This document shows, in pieces, positions 32,036 to 43,478 of a stretch of DNA of 64,000 nt. Location: assembly GCA_947646735.1 (NCBI GenBank), contig CANTFK010000666.1, positions 434,001 to 498,000 on the forward strand. Reading direction: 5' to 3'. The position numbers and the translations under genes were made by a program. Under the pieces are notes generated by a model that was given only the letters and a program-made list of their open reading frames with translations, made no database searches and was not told the origin of the DNA. This DNA is from Peronospora farinosa. Lineage: Eukaryota > Oomycota > Peronosporomycetes > Peronosporales > Peronosporaceae. How positions within the stretch are numbered: position 1 is the first letter of the stretch; the number at the start of each line of letters is the position of its first letter.

Positions 32036-33160
32036 GTGGATCAGCATATGGCTGTCTTGCCTGAGATTCTGTCCTCCAGCGAAGAAGTTACGATTGATGA
32101 TATCCAAGTGGGCGATCCGGGAGTTCCTTTAACCAAGGACCAAGAAGGTCTACGGCAATTAATTTGGGCGAACCGACACTTACTCATTGGCAAAGGAAAC
32201 GCGCTTCCTCCTGCAGCTCGAGGAGCAGTATGTGATATCGATGTTGGTGGAGCACACCCGATCGCAGTTCTTACGCGTTTCTCGACGATGGCCTGGTTGG
32301 TGCAATCCTCCGGTCTCAATGGCAGGCTAGGTAGGTGGTCCGCATTATTATTGACCTGGACTTTGGAGATCAAGAAATGTGAAAAGGGCGAAGATGAGAT
32401 ACTTGATGCCCTGGCTGCAAGTGTAACTCCCCGGGAAGAAGTCGACGAAGTGTTGATTGCGATCGCTCCCCGGAAACAACCAAGGCAAACTCTAAGTATG
32501 CCACCGCCTACAGTGGAAGAAGATGAAAGTCTCTTGGTCGTCAGTTTCGATGGATCGGCACGAACCAAGCGAAAGGGTGGATCATACAGTGCGATAATAT
32601 GGAAACTTCCTGAGTGGACTATTGTGGCTGCTGCATCGGAATATGCAACGGACTTAAAAGTGAACGAAGCCGAATATCGGGGTTTACTATTAGGCTTTGA
32701 TCTGTTGGAGAATCAAACTAGGGGACGCGTTATTATTTGTGGCGACTCCAACCTAGTGATTCGACAGATGCGGGGTGAAATCGATTGCAAGGCTCCTGGA
32801 CTGCAGTTGTTGCGACAGAAAGCAATGGAGAAGCTTCGATCATGGCCGATCCATGAATTCTTACACATGAAACGCGACTGGAACCAAAGTGCAGATCGAC
32901 TGGCGAGTACTGCTTTACAGAAGGAACAAGGTGTGGCCATCAATTCGGAAGGAGTCGCCAAGATCTCATTACCCTTAATAGAATGGATGAGTTGTTGGAG
33001 TCGAAGCAGACCGAATCGGTGGTTAAAGTTGCTGCGATTACCAGATCAACCCGGAAAAGACGTCAACCACCCGAGATTTTGCAAGAAGAATTTGTGCAGC
33101 AAATGCGAAGTGAACGTATACGACAAGCTCAAGATGAGGAATGTTGGATCGCTAACCTAA
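32036..33160 (+). pseudogene. Element G2: RT N-terminal scrap fused to archaeal-type RNase H
   Basis: A 374-codon frame. Residues 1-77 match the start of G1 RT (KGNALPPAARGAVCDIDVG). The frame then jumps directly to sequence that follows RT, so RT and the first RNase H are deleted. Residues 165-292 are a complete second RNase H of the archaeal/bacterial HI type: D172 in SFDGSA, E213 in NEAEYRG, D237 in CGDSNL and D287 in QSADRLA form the catalytic set. Acquisition of such a domain is known in plant Tat elements and in oomycete Ty3 elements. The last 80 residues run out of frame over the integrase start. Confidence 0.85.
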
Positions 33161-34124
33161 AGATTTTTCTGATTGGTGATATAACAAATCTCAGTATGGA
33201 AGAAGCGAAGTCATGCGCCAAGATTGCAAGTAATTACGAAGTGAATGAAAGCGATCTTCTATTTTTTTGCCCGGGAGCTGTGAAAAATTCGGAAGATCGC
33301 GATGGAATTGCTCTTTTGGTGGTGCCAGAAACTCTTCAGCAAGATTTTCTGCATCACTACCATGCCAGTTTGGAAGGAGGGCAACAGGGAATCGGTAGGA
33401 CGTATCAGCGGATCAGATCTCGTTTTCATAGGAGAGGCTTGTATCGCAGTGTACAGCGATATGTGAGCAAATGCACTGACTGAGAGACTGGAAAAGGACG
33501 TCCTGTTATTAGTGGAGAGTCACCGGAAATTTACAAGCTACTTATCCGTTCCAGATTATTGCCATGGATCATATTCCATCGCTGCCTAGATCTTTCAAAG
33601 GCAACACTGAATTATTGGTCTGGGTCGATCGATTTTCGGGCTATGTGGTTGCCAAGGCGAGCAAATCTAGAACAGCTCAGACGATCGCCGAGAATTACGA
33701 GGAGTGTGTCTTTCGACGATTCGGTGCGAGTGAAGCAATACGGCACGATCGGGAACCTGGATTTATGTCGGATTTTTTTCGTGCGTTTAATCGACTTATT
33801 GGGCAAAAGCAAAGAACGACTATGGCATATCGCCCTCAAACAAATGGGACTGCGGAACGTATGGTCCATACCTTAACCCGAGCGTTGAAAATGTACGTCT
33901 CGGACGTCAATCAACAAGATTGGGACGAATATGCGGAGCGGTTGACATTCTGCCCAAGATCGAGTTCGTGGAGACACGCCTTTTTACTTGATCCTCGGAT
34001 GGGATCCTCGATCAACGTTGCCACTTGGAAGTACTCAGCCACGAGATCGGGAACCTCGCAGATGGCGATATCATGTGCAACGACACTATCAGCGAGCCCG
34101 AGATGTAGTCAACGAGCGACTTAA
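32983..34124 (+). pseudogene. Element G2 integrase
   Basis: The zinc-binding HHCC domain ends 32983-33483 (HHYHASLEGGQQGIGRTY ... CTDC with a stop at the last Cys neighbour). The catalytic core is in 33564-34124: Asp in MDHIPSL, Asp in IRHDREPGFMSDFF and Glu in QTNGTAERM form the D,D-E triad. The frame is lost around 33960. Integrase inserts the cDNA into the chromosome. Broken by at least one stop and two frame changes. Confidence 0.85.
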
Positions 34125-34486
34125 AATGGCTATTTAGACTCGAGCGGATCAGCATAATGAAGATTTACAACCGCACGAGATCGAGCCCGGTACCCAAGTT
34201 TAGTTATACCTAGATCGAGTGAAGGAAGGATTTGCTCGAAAATTAGCACATATGGACCTTTTCGAGTGAGTGAAGTGTGTGGTGATCACGCTGTTCGCCT
34301 GGAGATCGCTGGCACGACGTATCTATTATTCTCGATCGTGCATATATCCAAGCTGAAATGTGTAAAAGTATTTCCCGACCGCACGAAGCAGCTTTTGACG
34401 GTAGAAGAAGAAGATCGTTTTAATTTCAACGAGGCACTTCACCGGAGGATAGCTGGGAGCGGCAACTTGGGGATAACGAGTTCGAA

Positions 34487-34708
34487 GTGGAGAAGATTGA
34501 AGGTATGCGATCCGGTAGAAAAACTCGGTTTGGTCGGGTACATCGTCAATTTAAGGTTTACTGGAAGGGTTATACCGATCCATCGTGGGTTAATGAGGCT
34601 GATCTGAATTGTGGAGCATTGTTGAAAGAATTTGAACGCAAACAAGTTCGCCGTAATCGTTTCGAAGTTATGCAGTCTCATGAAGAGGAAAAAGCTGAAG
34701 ATTATTAA
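34487..34708 (+). CDS. Element G2 chromodomain
   Basis: A 73-codon frame with the chromodomain pattern: VEKIEG-like start, FKVYWKGY, then SWVNEADL. In chromoviruses this C-terminal module of integrase targets insertion. It is the last sense coding sequence; the antisense ORF region follows. Confidence 0.7.
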   Translation: MEKIEGMRSGRKTRFGRVHRQFKVYWKGYTDPSWVNEADLNCGALLKEFERKQVRRNRFEVMQSHEEEKAEDY

Positions 34709-34994
34709 ATTGGTTATTTCGCTTACGGAGAGTGGAAATGGCTGTACAAGATGGTTGTATAGCTGGGGTAACTAGGATATATGTGAAGATGAGTGTCGAT
34801 CGAAGGTCGGAAAGACCAGATCACGGCTGAAAAGGCCCAAAATAAGAAGACAATTGCAAGGACGACCAGAAGAATGAAACGAACAAAGTGAAATTGTATT
34901 GGATGCTGAAGAAATGAAATCGGATCGCGAAGTGCTACTCCAGATCGGATCGCGAGAAGTTACTTTGGAAAAAAGTTACCGGCCAGACGAGGGA

Positions 34995-35516
34995 TCAGCG
35001 ATCCCGGGTGACCTTTATTCGAAGTTCGATACTGATTTCTCCACGGCTCGGCAGAGTCCAACATTGAGAGCGCGGTAGCCAGGTTAGGGATATTCTTCTT
35101 CTCACACTCAGACCAGGATACCATGGTCGCACTTCTGCGTACACTGGAAAGTGAAGGAAGTATGGATCCAACAAAATGTCCAGATCGTAGTTTCCTTCAA
35201 CCATCCCTTGGAGAATAACGCGAAGAATAGTTTTCCAGCGGGGTCCAGATCTCGATCGACGCTGTTTGTGTTGCTGACAAAACTGCGCCAGCTCTGGGTA
35301 TTCCTTCCACAGTTTGCGGGAGATATACAGGAAGCGGGTTGCCTCCCACAAGGCTTGCCTATGTCGATCTTCATATTCGAGGTAAATGTCTGCCAGATCT
35401 TTGAACAACCGGTCAGAGGGAAAGAGATGGGAGTAATCGGTCGACGAGTGACGTTCCACGGTTTCTGATCGTAAAGCGCAGTAACTTGTGCCGGGGTAAT
35501 CAGTCGGGGAATCCAC
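34995..35516 (-). CDS. Antisense ORF of G2, C-terminal domain
   Basis: A 173-codon minus-strand frame with a compact, mixed composition (LFKDLADIYLEYEDRHRQAL, ILQGMVEGNYDLDILLD), so it looks like a folded domain rather than a shadow frame. A degenerate homologue lies on the plus strand at 27150-27520 next to G1, in the same relation to that element. It is presumably the end of the antisense gene that begins at 37132, through a short frame at 35706-36035. Family not recognised. Confidence 0.5.
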   Translation of the reverse strand: MDSPTDYPGTSYCALRSETVERHSSTDYSHLFPSDRLFKDLADIYLEYEDRHRQALWEATRFLYISRKLWKEYPELAQFCQQHKQRRSRSGPRWKTILRVILQGMVEGNYDLDILLDPYFLHFPVYAEVRPWYPGLSVRRRISLTWLPRSQCWTLPSRGEISIELRIKVTRDR

Positions 35517-35893
35517 TCAGAATCAAGAAAAGACTTGGGATTATCTTGAGGGGTGAAGAGATACCCTTTCGGTCAAGACAAGTGTCGATAGAAAAACTCC
35601 ACTCCCAATTCTGCAACACTGGTCAGACTGACCCGTCGGGCGGACCATGGAGCAACCTGAGTCGATGATCGGGGTTTTCGTTCACGATATCCTGGGATCC
35701 ATGCATCACGTGATTTTTGGAGATCCAGCAGATTGGCGTATTTGAGCGGGAGTGAGCAACGGGTTTATATCTTCACGAATGTCACTGGAAACGCTAATCT
35801 TCCCTTCCGAGTCGCTTGAAGGTTCACCAAAAAGGTCGACCATGGAAATATTGGCCGTAAGGCTAGGAGGCGTATCAGGACTCAAGACTGGTT

Positions 35894-37132
35894 TTATGGA
35901 CCATTGTGAATTATGATAGGGGACTGAGACGATTCGGTGTTGCCAGAGAGGTTCATCATGGTGGTGCGACGCCTCGCGGTTGAACGCGATCCGGATAGAG
36001 CAGCAAGTGTAGCGTCTTCGGGATCGAAAGACCATCCGTCATACTCAGAGTCAGGCGAAGGCGAGGGACACGTTTTGCGTTTCTTTTTAGCTTTCGACGA
36101 AACATTGGGTCGCGTTGTAATAACGGATCGCACCGACTTGGCAGATCGTTTTGGGGTACCAGATCGCGCTGAAGTACCAGATCGCGCCGGAGTACCAGAT
36201 CGCGTCGGAGTACCAGATTGCGCTGAAGTATCAGATTGCGTCAGGGTACCAGATCGCGGTGGAATGCTAGATCGCTCCGAGGTCGCAGATTGAGTAGAAG
36301 TACCGGAAGCGCTGCGGGGACGTTTACAGGGGACGTCCAGAGTCGGTGAAGATGACGCACGTTTGCGATTGGGTGACGAGGGATTGGAAAGCGCGAGAAG
36401 GCTAGTCGTAGAAGGAAGTAAGCCCGTAGTCAATTCTGCCAGATGCGAACGAAGTAAATCTCGATCCTGGATGGCCAGATCGCGCTCTGCCTCTCGATCT
36501 GCAACTTCGGTACGAAGTCGATCCAAAGCTGCGTCGTTCCGAATGCTCGTACTCAGGAGGCGATCATGATCAAGCTCGAGCGCGCTCAGTGTCTCTTGCA
36601 GTTGTTTCGCGGCTTGCTGGGCCTGAGAACGAGCTTTCTTGTACTTGGACGCCTTGCTTTTCATGCGTCGAAAGTCAGCGGCCAAAGCACTGTCTGCTGT
36701 ATTACGCTGTGCGAGGATGGAGTCCAGTTGCTGTTGGAGGGACGCGATCTGCTGCCGGAATTTTCCTTCCAGAGTTCGCTGAAGATTGGCCGCCTCACGG
36801 CGGAATTTATCCTGCAGGCGATGTTTCTCTGCATTGGCTCGAAACAAGGCATTCTTCAGATCGGCGATCTCCTGAGACTGATCCGTTAGCTGGTTCAGTT
36901 CTTAATCGAGATCTTCGGCCATGTGGAGAGCGGCGTCAAGTTGTTGACGCAACGCTTCATCTCGACGCAAGACGATTGTGCACAGTCGAGGCACCAACTC
37001 GTGATACGAGTTGAGTTCCGTCTCCAGCTGATTTCCACGAAATTCCTGCTCCTGCAAGGCATTTTCCATGAAGTGGTAACCTTCCACGATGGTATCTTGG
37101 GCTTCCAGGCGGTCATACAATGAAGAAACCAA
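35894..37132 (-). pseudogene. Antisense ORF of G2, coiled-coil and repeat region (one in-frame stop)
   Basis: From ATG 37132, 240 bp inside the 3' LTR, one minus-strand frame runs 413 codons to 35894 with a single TAA at 36902-36904. Residues about 1-75 and 85-250 are a long charged coiled coil (FRQQIASLQQQLDSILAQR, ADREAERDLAIQDRDLLRSH). Residues about 270-330 are SGTPxR hexapeptide repeats (18-bp units), followed by a KAKKKRK basic cluster that could be a nuclear signal and an acidic segment. It is antisense to gag-pol. A two-fold split by one stop over more than 1.2 kb is unlike a random frame. Function unknown. Confidence 0.6.
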
Positions 37133-37372
37133 CGAGATCGCGTTTTGACGATCCGTAACGGGAGGAAGGATTATCCGGTAGACGGGAGCAGGATACGCGA
37201 TCCAGTAGAGGAATTCATCGGCAGATCGCGTGTGACGAGCACACCAGTTTGGGGGTGGCGATCGTTTTCGGGTGGAGATCTGGCCATAGGGGACGAAGTG
37301 ACGAGAAGGGTGAAACGAGACGGTGAACAGCTAAGCCAACACTTTATTTGGTCTAACGGTGCAGGGGACGAT

Positions 37373-38634
37373 TGTGGCGAAGTGAAGGAGTGAATTTCGC
37401 AAAGTGTGATCGCATATTTTCGGTTAAGTCCGAAACGGCCAATATTAATGAGTCGCGATCTCGCGGCCAATATTGATGAGTCGCGATCTCGCAGAAAGGT
37501 TTCAAGATGATGTCAAATGGGATGGAAAACAGTGAATGGTGTAGTTTGCACTTCTATGTGGGGTCAAATATGGCCTAGGAATTACGCTATTGCGATCTCC
37601 AGTATTTCCGATGGCGATCCGCGTGAACGCGATCGCTAAGAAGGAAGATGGGTACATCCAAGCATGTGGAAGACGGTCTGGTGTGGGTCACGTCGCTATG
37701 GAGGACTGGAATGGTGGATATGACATGTCACATAGATGAACTATCTCACATGACCTGAGAAACGGTGAAGAGGACAAGTCGTGATCCGGCGGATCGCGAT
37801 CCGATGCTAATTATTAGTATCGCGATCCGATATTAATTATTTAGTACCGCGATCCGATACTAATTATTAGTATCGCGATCCGATATTAATTATTAGTACC
37901 ACGATCCGATACTATATATTTAGTAACGCGATCCGATAATAAAATGGTATTAGAACCAAGCGAGGTAGCGATCCAGATCGCGGCGATATTGGAGTGGACC
38001 ACATTACAAGATCTGATTTTTTCTAAAGGGCGATACGTGGCAACAGATCCTGAGCTACAGATAGTCAAGATTATAGGTTTTGGTATTTGATTGGTTAACA
38101 TTAAGAGAGTTCAATTTGCTTCTAAATACACGTGTTGACTTCTCTCCGGGCTGGATTCTTTGGCCTCCCGACGTCTCAAGGAAGTCTACATACTACGCAA
38201 GTGATATACCTGGATTGTTTGGCCAGGGATTGCAAGAATTCTCAATAAAACAACTCAAGCTGCGATTGGACGCAGAGGACTAAGAAGTCCAGATACAAGA
38301 TCGCGAGACGGCTCAAGTGGTCAGAAGGCAAGCGGATCAAGTATCTACATTTTTGGACAAGGCGATCTCAAGGGAGATCCGGGCGACTCAAATAGAGCAC
38401 CCCAAGAACAACTGCGATCGTGTGAGGAATTCCACGCGATCGCCCCCCACCTATCCCTAACACAATCAAGTTCAACATCGACTCAAGTCTACCGAGAAGA
38501 GAGCAACCCGCCCTACCGACGGGTACACAAGGTGAGGAAGGCTATACACACGGAATCGGGGTACCCCCTCCGTTAGTCGGTCGTCCGGGCGCCAGTAGTC
38601 GCATCAGCAATTTTTCGAACCCCACTCCACCACA
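37373..38634 (+). repeat. 3' LTR of G2 (Family IV LTR)
   Basis: A 1262-bp LTR starting TGTGGCGAAG after the purine tract and ending CCACCACA. It matches the solo LTR at 59374-60676 nearly end to end. It contains the array at 37794-37938 and many GATCGC/CGATCC words. Confidence 0.9.
37794..37938. repeat. Hairpin-forming tandem array in Family IV LTR
   Basis: About five units of 26-27 bp containing GATCCGATACTAATTATTAG-type sequence followed by TAGTATCG or TAGTACCG. Each is partly palindromic. The solo LTR copy has six full units of a purer 27-bp version. Confidence 0.85.
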
Positions 38635-38639
38635 AAGGT

Positions 38640-40985
38640 CAAAGCCATAGTCAATTGGCCTGTTCCACAGTCTCAGAAGGACTTGCGTAGATGGCTTGGC
38701 CTTGCCAATTACTTACACAAGTACAATGAGAATTACGCTGATATGGCTCGGCCATTAGCTAATCTCCTTAAAAAGGATGTGGAATGGTGTTGGCATGCCG
38801 AACATGAGGATGCTTTTTAAGCGGTGAAGGCTAGCCTTCTTCATGCTCCTATTTTGGCTTTGACAGACCCCGACCGACCGTTTAGCGTCGTCTGTGACGC
38901 GTCGGATTTTTCCATTGACAGTGCTCTGTTACAAACAGATGATGAAGGCCGTGAGCGTGCAATCGCTTTTGAAACTCGCCAGCTGAAAGCTGCAGAAAAG
39001 AACTATCCAGTTCATGACAAAGAGCTACTTGCGATGAAGTATGCTCTGGTCAAATTCAGAGTTTATCTGCTGGGCTCAAAGCCTTTTGTGATCTATACCG
39101 ATCATGCGTCTTTACGCACTGCGACTCAGTCGCCTCATCTCTCGCAAGAATGGCCAGATGGCTGTCATTCTTTGCCGAATATAATTTCGAGGTGAAATAT
39201 AAGCCTGGCAAGCAAAATTCTTTGGCTGATGCGTTGTCACGCAGACCTGACTATGAGCTTGCTCATGTTACGACGTTGCCGTCTTCGATCATTGATCTCA
39301 TTCGATCGGCGTATGCTAAAGACGATCATTGTATATGCTCTTGGAAGTGATGAGTTTAAAGACTCGGACATTAAATTGTCGGCACGATTACGTGCGAGCC
39401 TTCATCGATATTTTATCGATGAGGGGCTGTTGTACTATCGTACGGATGTTGCGGATCCTCCACGTATTGTGGTTCCTCATGACGAGGATTTGAAATATCG
39501 TATCCTCTATGAGGTACATGACAACGCCATCGGTGGTCATTTGGGTCGTGAAAAGACCTATGGGGCAGTATGCCAAAGTTATTAGTGGCCCAAATTATAC
39601 AAATGGGTGAGCACATATGTGCGTACGTGTGAAATGTGTCAGCGGGTGAAACCCTCGCCCCATTCGGCAGCGCCGCTGGCTAGTATGCTTATTCCCACTG
39701 GGTGCTGGGAGTCCATTAGTATGGATTTTGTATTTGGCCTGCCGAAAGATTCGCATGGCAACACAAATATTGTGGTCTTTGTGGACCGCTTGAGCAAGAT
39801 GACTCATTTAGCGGCTGTGCCAGATTCGATCGATGGTCTGGGTACAGCGGAGCTGTTCATAGATCGAGTATTTCGCCAACATGGCTTGCCAGTGGCGATT
39901 GTTTATGATCGTGATCCTCGTTTCACGACTAAGTTTTGGAAGTCCGTTTTCCATGTGCTAGGCACCCGTTAGGACATTTCCACAGCGAATCATCCGCACA
40001 CCAATGGTCAAACCGAACGCGTAAATCGCGTTGTAGAAGATACCCTACGCAGCGTTTGTGCTGAAACGCCTAAGCGATGGAGCTCTATGCTCCCTGTTGT
40101 TGAGTTTGCACTCAGTATCTCTGAGCACGCCTCAACCGACTACACTCCTTTCTATGTGAACGGTCTCACACACCCAAGCGTTCCGTTAACACTACCACCG
40201 AGTGGTTCAGGGCTTGGTGGGGGGGAGGTTGCTGATCGACTATCTTATGTCAGCCCTAATACTGTTAAGAAACAGGTGAATACGTTTCTCGCAACGCGAC
40301 TAAATGTCTTACGAAATGTGCAAGACACAATGGCTGATTGCCAAAACAAACAAAAAGAATATGCGGATGCTAAAGGCAGAAGATGTATTGATGATTATGA
40401 GGTCGGAGATTGAGTATTACTTAATGCTAAAAATCTACCTACCAATGTAGTATCTGCTGTCTTTAAGACAAAGTTGCGTCCGCGCTTCATCGAACCCTTT
40501 ACGGTAATTGCCAAGAAAGGCCTAGCGTATACGCTTAATTTGTCGCGCAAATTGCGTACACACCCCGTATTCTACGTCGGCATGCTCAAACCATATCGGG
40601 ATCCGTCCCAAGTAAAACCAAGGCGCTCGCGCCGATCCCATTGGCATTGTCACGGGACGAATCAAATGCACCAACAGGTCAAGCTTAACCTGCACTCGGG
40701 CTCGGCTCTGTTCCAGCGACTCGAGGCCGGAATTAATCGTCTGCACATTCTTACGGAGATACTTCACCTCTTGAAGTAGCTCGGAATGAGCCTGTGCCGG
40801 TACACCGGCCCCCTCCGGCTTTGCTTGATGGACAGGGGAATCTGCAGTTTCATGTTGAACGTCTGCTGCAGAAACGCCGCCGCCATGGTCAAAACCAGTA
40901 TATGGTGAAGTGGCGGAGATATCCCGAGTCGTGTAACTCGTGGGAGTTCGAGGTTCCCCTTTGCAGGATTGCCCATACGCCGTAA
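38640..40985 (+). pseudogene. Element H pol (RNase H, integrase, chromodomain), broken
   Basis: RT connection (WLGLANYLHKY) at 38690-38760. RNase H (VVCDASDFS, YTDHASLR) at 38824-39195 after a TAA at 38818. A frame change and return occurs between 39150 and 39230. The integrase HHCC domain (GGHLGREKTYG, CEMCQRVKP) spans 39500-39660. The core (SMDFVFG, YDRDPRFTTKFW) is in 39607-39972 with stops TAG at 39583 and 39970. 40087-40779 holds the core C-terminus, a LGGG motif at a seven-base G run, and the GPY/F-like domain (RFIEPFTVI) with a TGA at 40411. A chromodomain (YMVKWRRYPESCNSWEF) is in 40794-40985. Confidence 0.85.
40522..40767 (-). CDS. Antisense coiled-coil frame of element H
   Basis: An 81-codon minus-strand frame opposite the integrase C-terminus/chromodomain linker. 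The first 30 residues (KYLRKNVQTINSGLESLEQS) have heptad-like spacing. Same location as the antisense coiled coils of B, D and E. Probably a distal piece of the antisense gene starting at 41887. Confidence 0.3.
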   Translation of the reverse strand: MKYLRKNVQTINSGLESLEQSRARVQVKLDLLVHLIRPVTMPMGSARAPWFYLGRIPIWFEHADVEYGVCTQFARQIKRIR

Positions 40986-41092
40986 ACGTTTTTGAGCGTC
41001 GTGCGCAGGGTCAACCTGTTGGCGATGACGCTTCTCAGCAGTAGTGGTGGGGGTAGGCGAGTTAGCGGCATCGGCTTGTCGTGAACTCGCGG

Positions 41093-41887
41093 CTACAGGT
41101 GTAGCCGAAACATTGGGGTAGACGCATAATGCGTTCGCTGGGACTTCAATTTTCCTCGTGCCTTCAATTTAGCGTAATCGTAACGCATCTTCCGCTCGAG
41201 TCGAACATCTGCCACATCGGCACTTGCCCGTAGGGCCCACATGCTGCTTAAAAGTCGCGCATAATGCGCCCAGCGGCTAAAAGACGTGTCTTCTTCTTCC
41301 TCGGTTTCCCACGCGAACAGAAGGATGGGGACACCCTTTATAGGAGGGACTGGTGCAACGCGCACTTGCCTGTTGAGGCGTGCCAAGTATTGGCTTTGTG
41401 TAGTAATGTGGGGTTCCAGATAGCGTTGTCGAAGGGCCGTTCGCGTAGCAACATCCATGGATGAAATGGTCTCAGGCCCAATGGCCCAGCCAGAAAGGAA
41501 ATGCCCAGATGCCTCCTTTAGGCGTTCTTCCACTGCAGGTGGTTTGAACCTATACTGTCGGTAATCCTGAAGCCTCGCCATATTCTTCGCCCGGCGCTTG
41601 GCGCATTCCTTTTGATCGATGGTCTGCTGCTGCTCGTCGGGTGGGTTAGTAACCGTCGCTGTTGACGATACGTCAGGCGGGTCACGTAACGCTGTTAGCG
41701 CATCTGCAGCACCACGTTCAGGGAACGGATTCGGTGCATGACTAATGTCATCTTCATCCGTAAGGGTGGTTTAAGGGGACCCATCGGGTACCACAAAGAC
41801 GGTGTCACTTTCGTAATTAACCTCTTCATCAAGGTCGCCTTCGATAAGGTCCCTTAGAGTCTGTGACTTACTGCCAGGAGGCGTCAT
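41093..41887 (-). pseudogene. Antisense ORF of element H (one in-frame stop)
   Basis: From ATG 41887 (codon 41887-41885), 111 bp inside the 3' LTR, one minus-strand frame runs 265 codons to a stop at 41093, interrupted only by a TAA near 41772. The N-terminal part is acidic (LRDLIEGDLDEEVNYES). The later part is a mixed, fold-like sequence (FLSGWAIGPETISSMDV, FSRWAHYARLLSSMWAL). No known family. It is antisense to the element, as in the other families, but I see no sequence similarity to the antisense ORFs of D or E. Confidence 0.55.
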
Positions 41888-41998
41888 GTTGTGTGCCGTG
41901 AACAACCGTACGGTTTAAACGTTCGCCAATGCACTACCTTAAAAAGTGGAAAGATGTAGAATGACATTCTATGTGAACGTTAGTCTGGTGGGGGAGAG

Positions 41999-42636
41999 TG
42001 TAACGGGGTTACACGACGGTTGTAACATCATTTCAAAAGTTTACGGTTGAAGTTTCCTTTTATTGCATATAATGCATTTTGATACTACTCTTTAGAGAGG
42101 TATTAAGTATTAGCGTTAAAGATACGGTATTCGGTAATACCGTATCTTATCGATTAGGATTTTATTATCGATAACGCTGTACTAAGTACATCATACACAG
42201 ATGTTTAGACGATACGTCGTCCAATAGCAAGTCTGCATATTATAATTACTATTATAGTAATTAATATAGTGTAGGGTACTTAGAGTAAGACTATTCACAT
42301 AAACTTAAAGCATAAATAAAATCAGTTCTCATTTGAGTTTAAGATCGCAAATCTCTTCTGACTTGTTCTCTTGTGCACCTCGTGCGTAGGTTCTTTGGAC
42401 ATTTGAGCTTCTAGCTTGTTCTTGCACTCTGTGCGTTGGTTCTCTGAACCTTAAGCTATCGCTTGTATCCTAAAAGTCTCTCTCCTCATTCCTTAGAACA
42501 GGGTGACTTTTAATTCGTTTAATTAGTTCCTTAGAACTATGTGGCTTTAAGCCGTAAATTTATTTAGTTCTCTAGAACTAAGAGGTTTTTAGCCTAAAAT
42601 CTTCCTCTGGATAAAGAGCTGTGCAGCTCGGCTACA
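41999..42636 (+). repeat. 3' LTR of element H (Family V LTR)
   Basis: Begins TGTAACGGGG after the purine tract and most likely ends GGCTACA at 42636 (638 bp). No second copy is in the window, so the right end is inferred from the TG...CA rule. Confidence 0.6.
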
Positions 42637-42838
42637 AAATGAATGATTAGTATTTCTTACTACACATGCGATCGTGGAGGCGTAGATTAAAACCATCATG
42701 GACATGTCGAAGACACAGGGGTTCAGAAAGCGAAAGACAGCGACTTATTGACTGTCCTTACAGAAGGCGTTGGACGAGTGTAAAGCTATGCATCAAATTT
42801 TGATAAATATACTAGATATTCAAAGCCTTCACATGAGC

Positions 42839-43434
42839 TGTAACAGGGCATCTAGTTACACGTAAACATTAAGTAATATACTTTATGTTTGGTCTAAAAG
42901 TATTCATGATTACTTTTGACCTGTCACTTGGGTGCGATACACAAACGTGATCGACCCTCGTGAATGTGATATCCATTTATGGATTAATATGGGAAGGGAT
43001 GACGCTAGTTGAAGCTAGGCATCATGACGTCTCAGAAGAACGTCAGTTGCGATCTTAAATCTAGATTTAAGATCATGCGACAGGATACGCTTCTAAAGAG
43101 TCGCGTATCCGATCTATATATATAGCCAATCAGTAGTTAAGTATATATTTAGTTATAATTAATTAAATATAGCTCAGTCTTGAATTTGCTTAAACATACG
43201 CACCACGCACGAGAAGCTGAAAAAGCTTTTGCGTGACTCCGGTGCCTTCTTGTCTTAAAAGCTCGTTGCACTCTCGCTAAAAAGAGAGACAACTGGTGGT
43301 ACGACTGCTTAAGCAGTCGACCAACCTCATAACCACCCTCGCACGCGAAGGTAAGACGGTCTAGCCGCTTCCTCGTTTGTGCTGAAGGTGTGTGCTCGTA
43401 GTACGAGGCAACTTCATAGAAGTGCCCGTCTACA
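42839..43434 (+). repeat. 5' LTR of element E
   Basis: TGTAACAGGG to GTCTACA, followed after two bases by TGGTAGCACTAGTAG, the primer-binding site. Confidence 0.95.
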
Positions 43435-43478
43435 CTTGGTAGCACTAGTAGTCCTTCCCACGACCCGTCTCTCTGAGC

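Larger units (their letters stand above)
30843..38634 (+). mobile_element. Ty3/gypsy element G2 (Family IV), 5'-truncated, with archaeal-type RNase H
   Basis: Plus-strand element lacking its 5' LTR, gag and most of RT. It contains protease, a second-type RNase H, integrase, chromodomain, a 2-kb antisense ORF region, a purine tract (GCAGGGGACGAT, 37361-37372) and a 1262-bp 3' LTR. Its 3' LTR ends where element H begins abruptly in RT, so G2 probably inserted in H. Confidence 0.85.
38635..42636 (+). mobile_element. Ty3/gypsy element H (Family V), 3' half
   Basis: Starts abruptly in the RT thumb at the end of the G2 LTR and continues through RNase H, integrase, chromodomain and an antisense ORF to a purine tract (GGTGGGGGAGAG) and a 3' LTR. 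The 5' half is not present to the left of G1/G2. Confidence 0.8.

Noticed and set aside
35937..36293. A plus-strand frame with a VPDRAEVPDRAG-type repeat
   Set aside because: Reverse complement of the SGTPxR repeats of the G2 antisense ORF, which has longer open context; kept only as a strand ambiguity.
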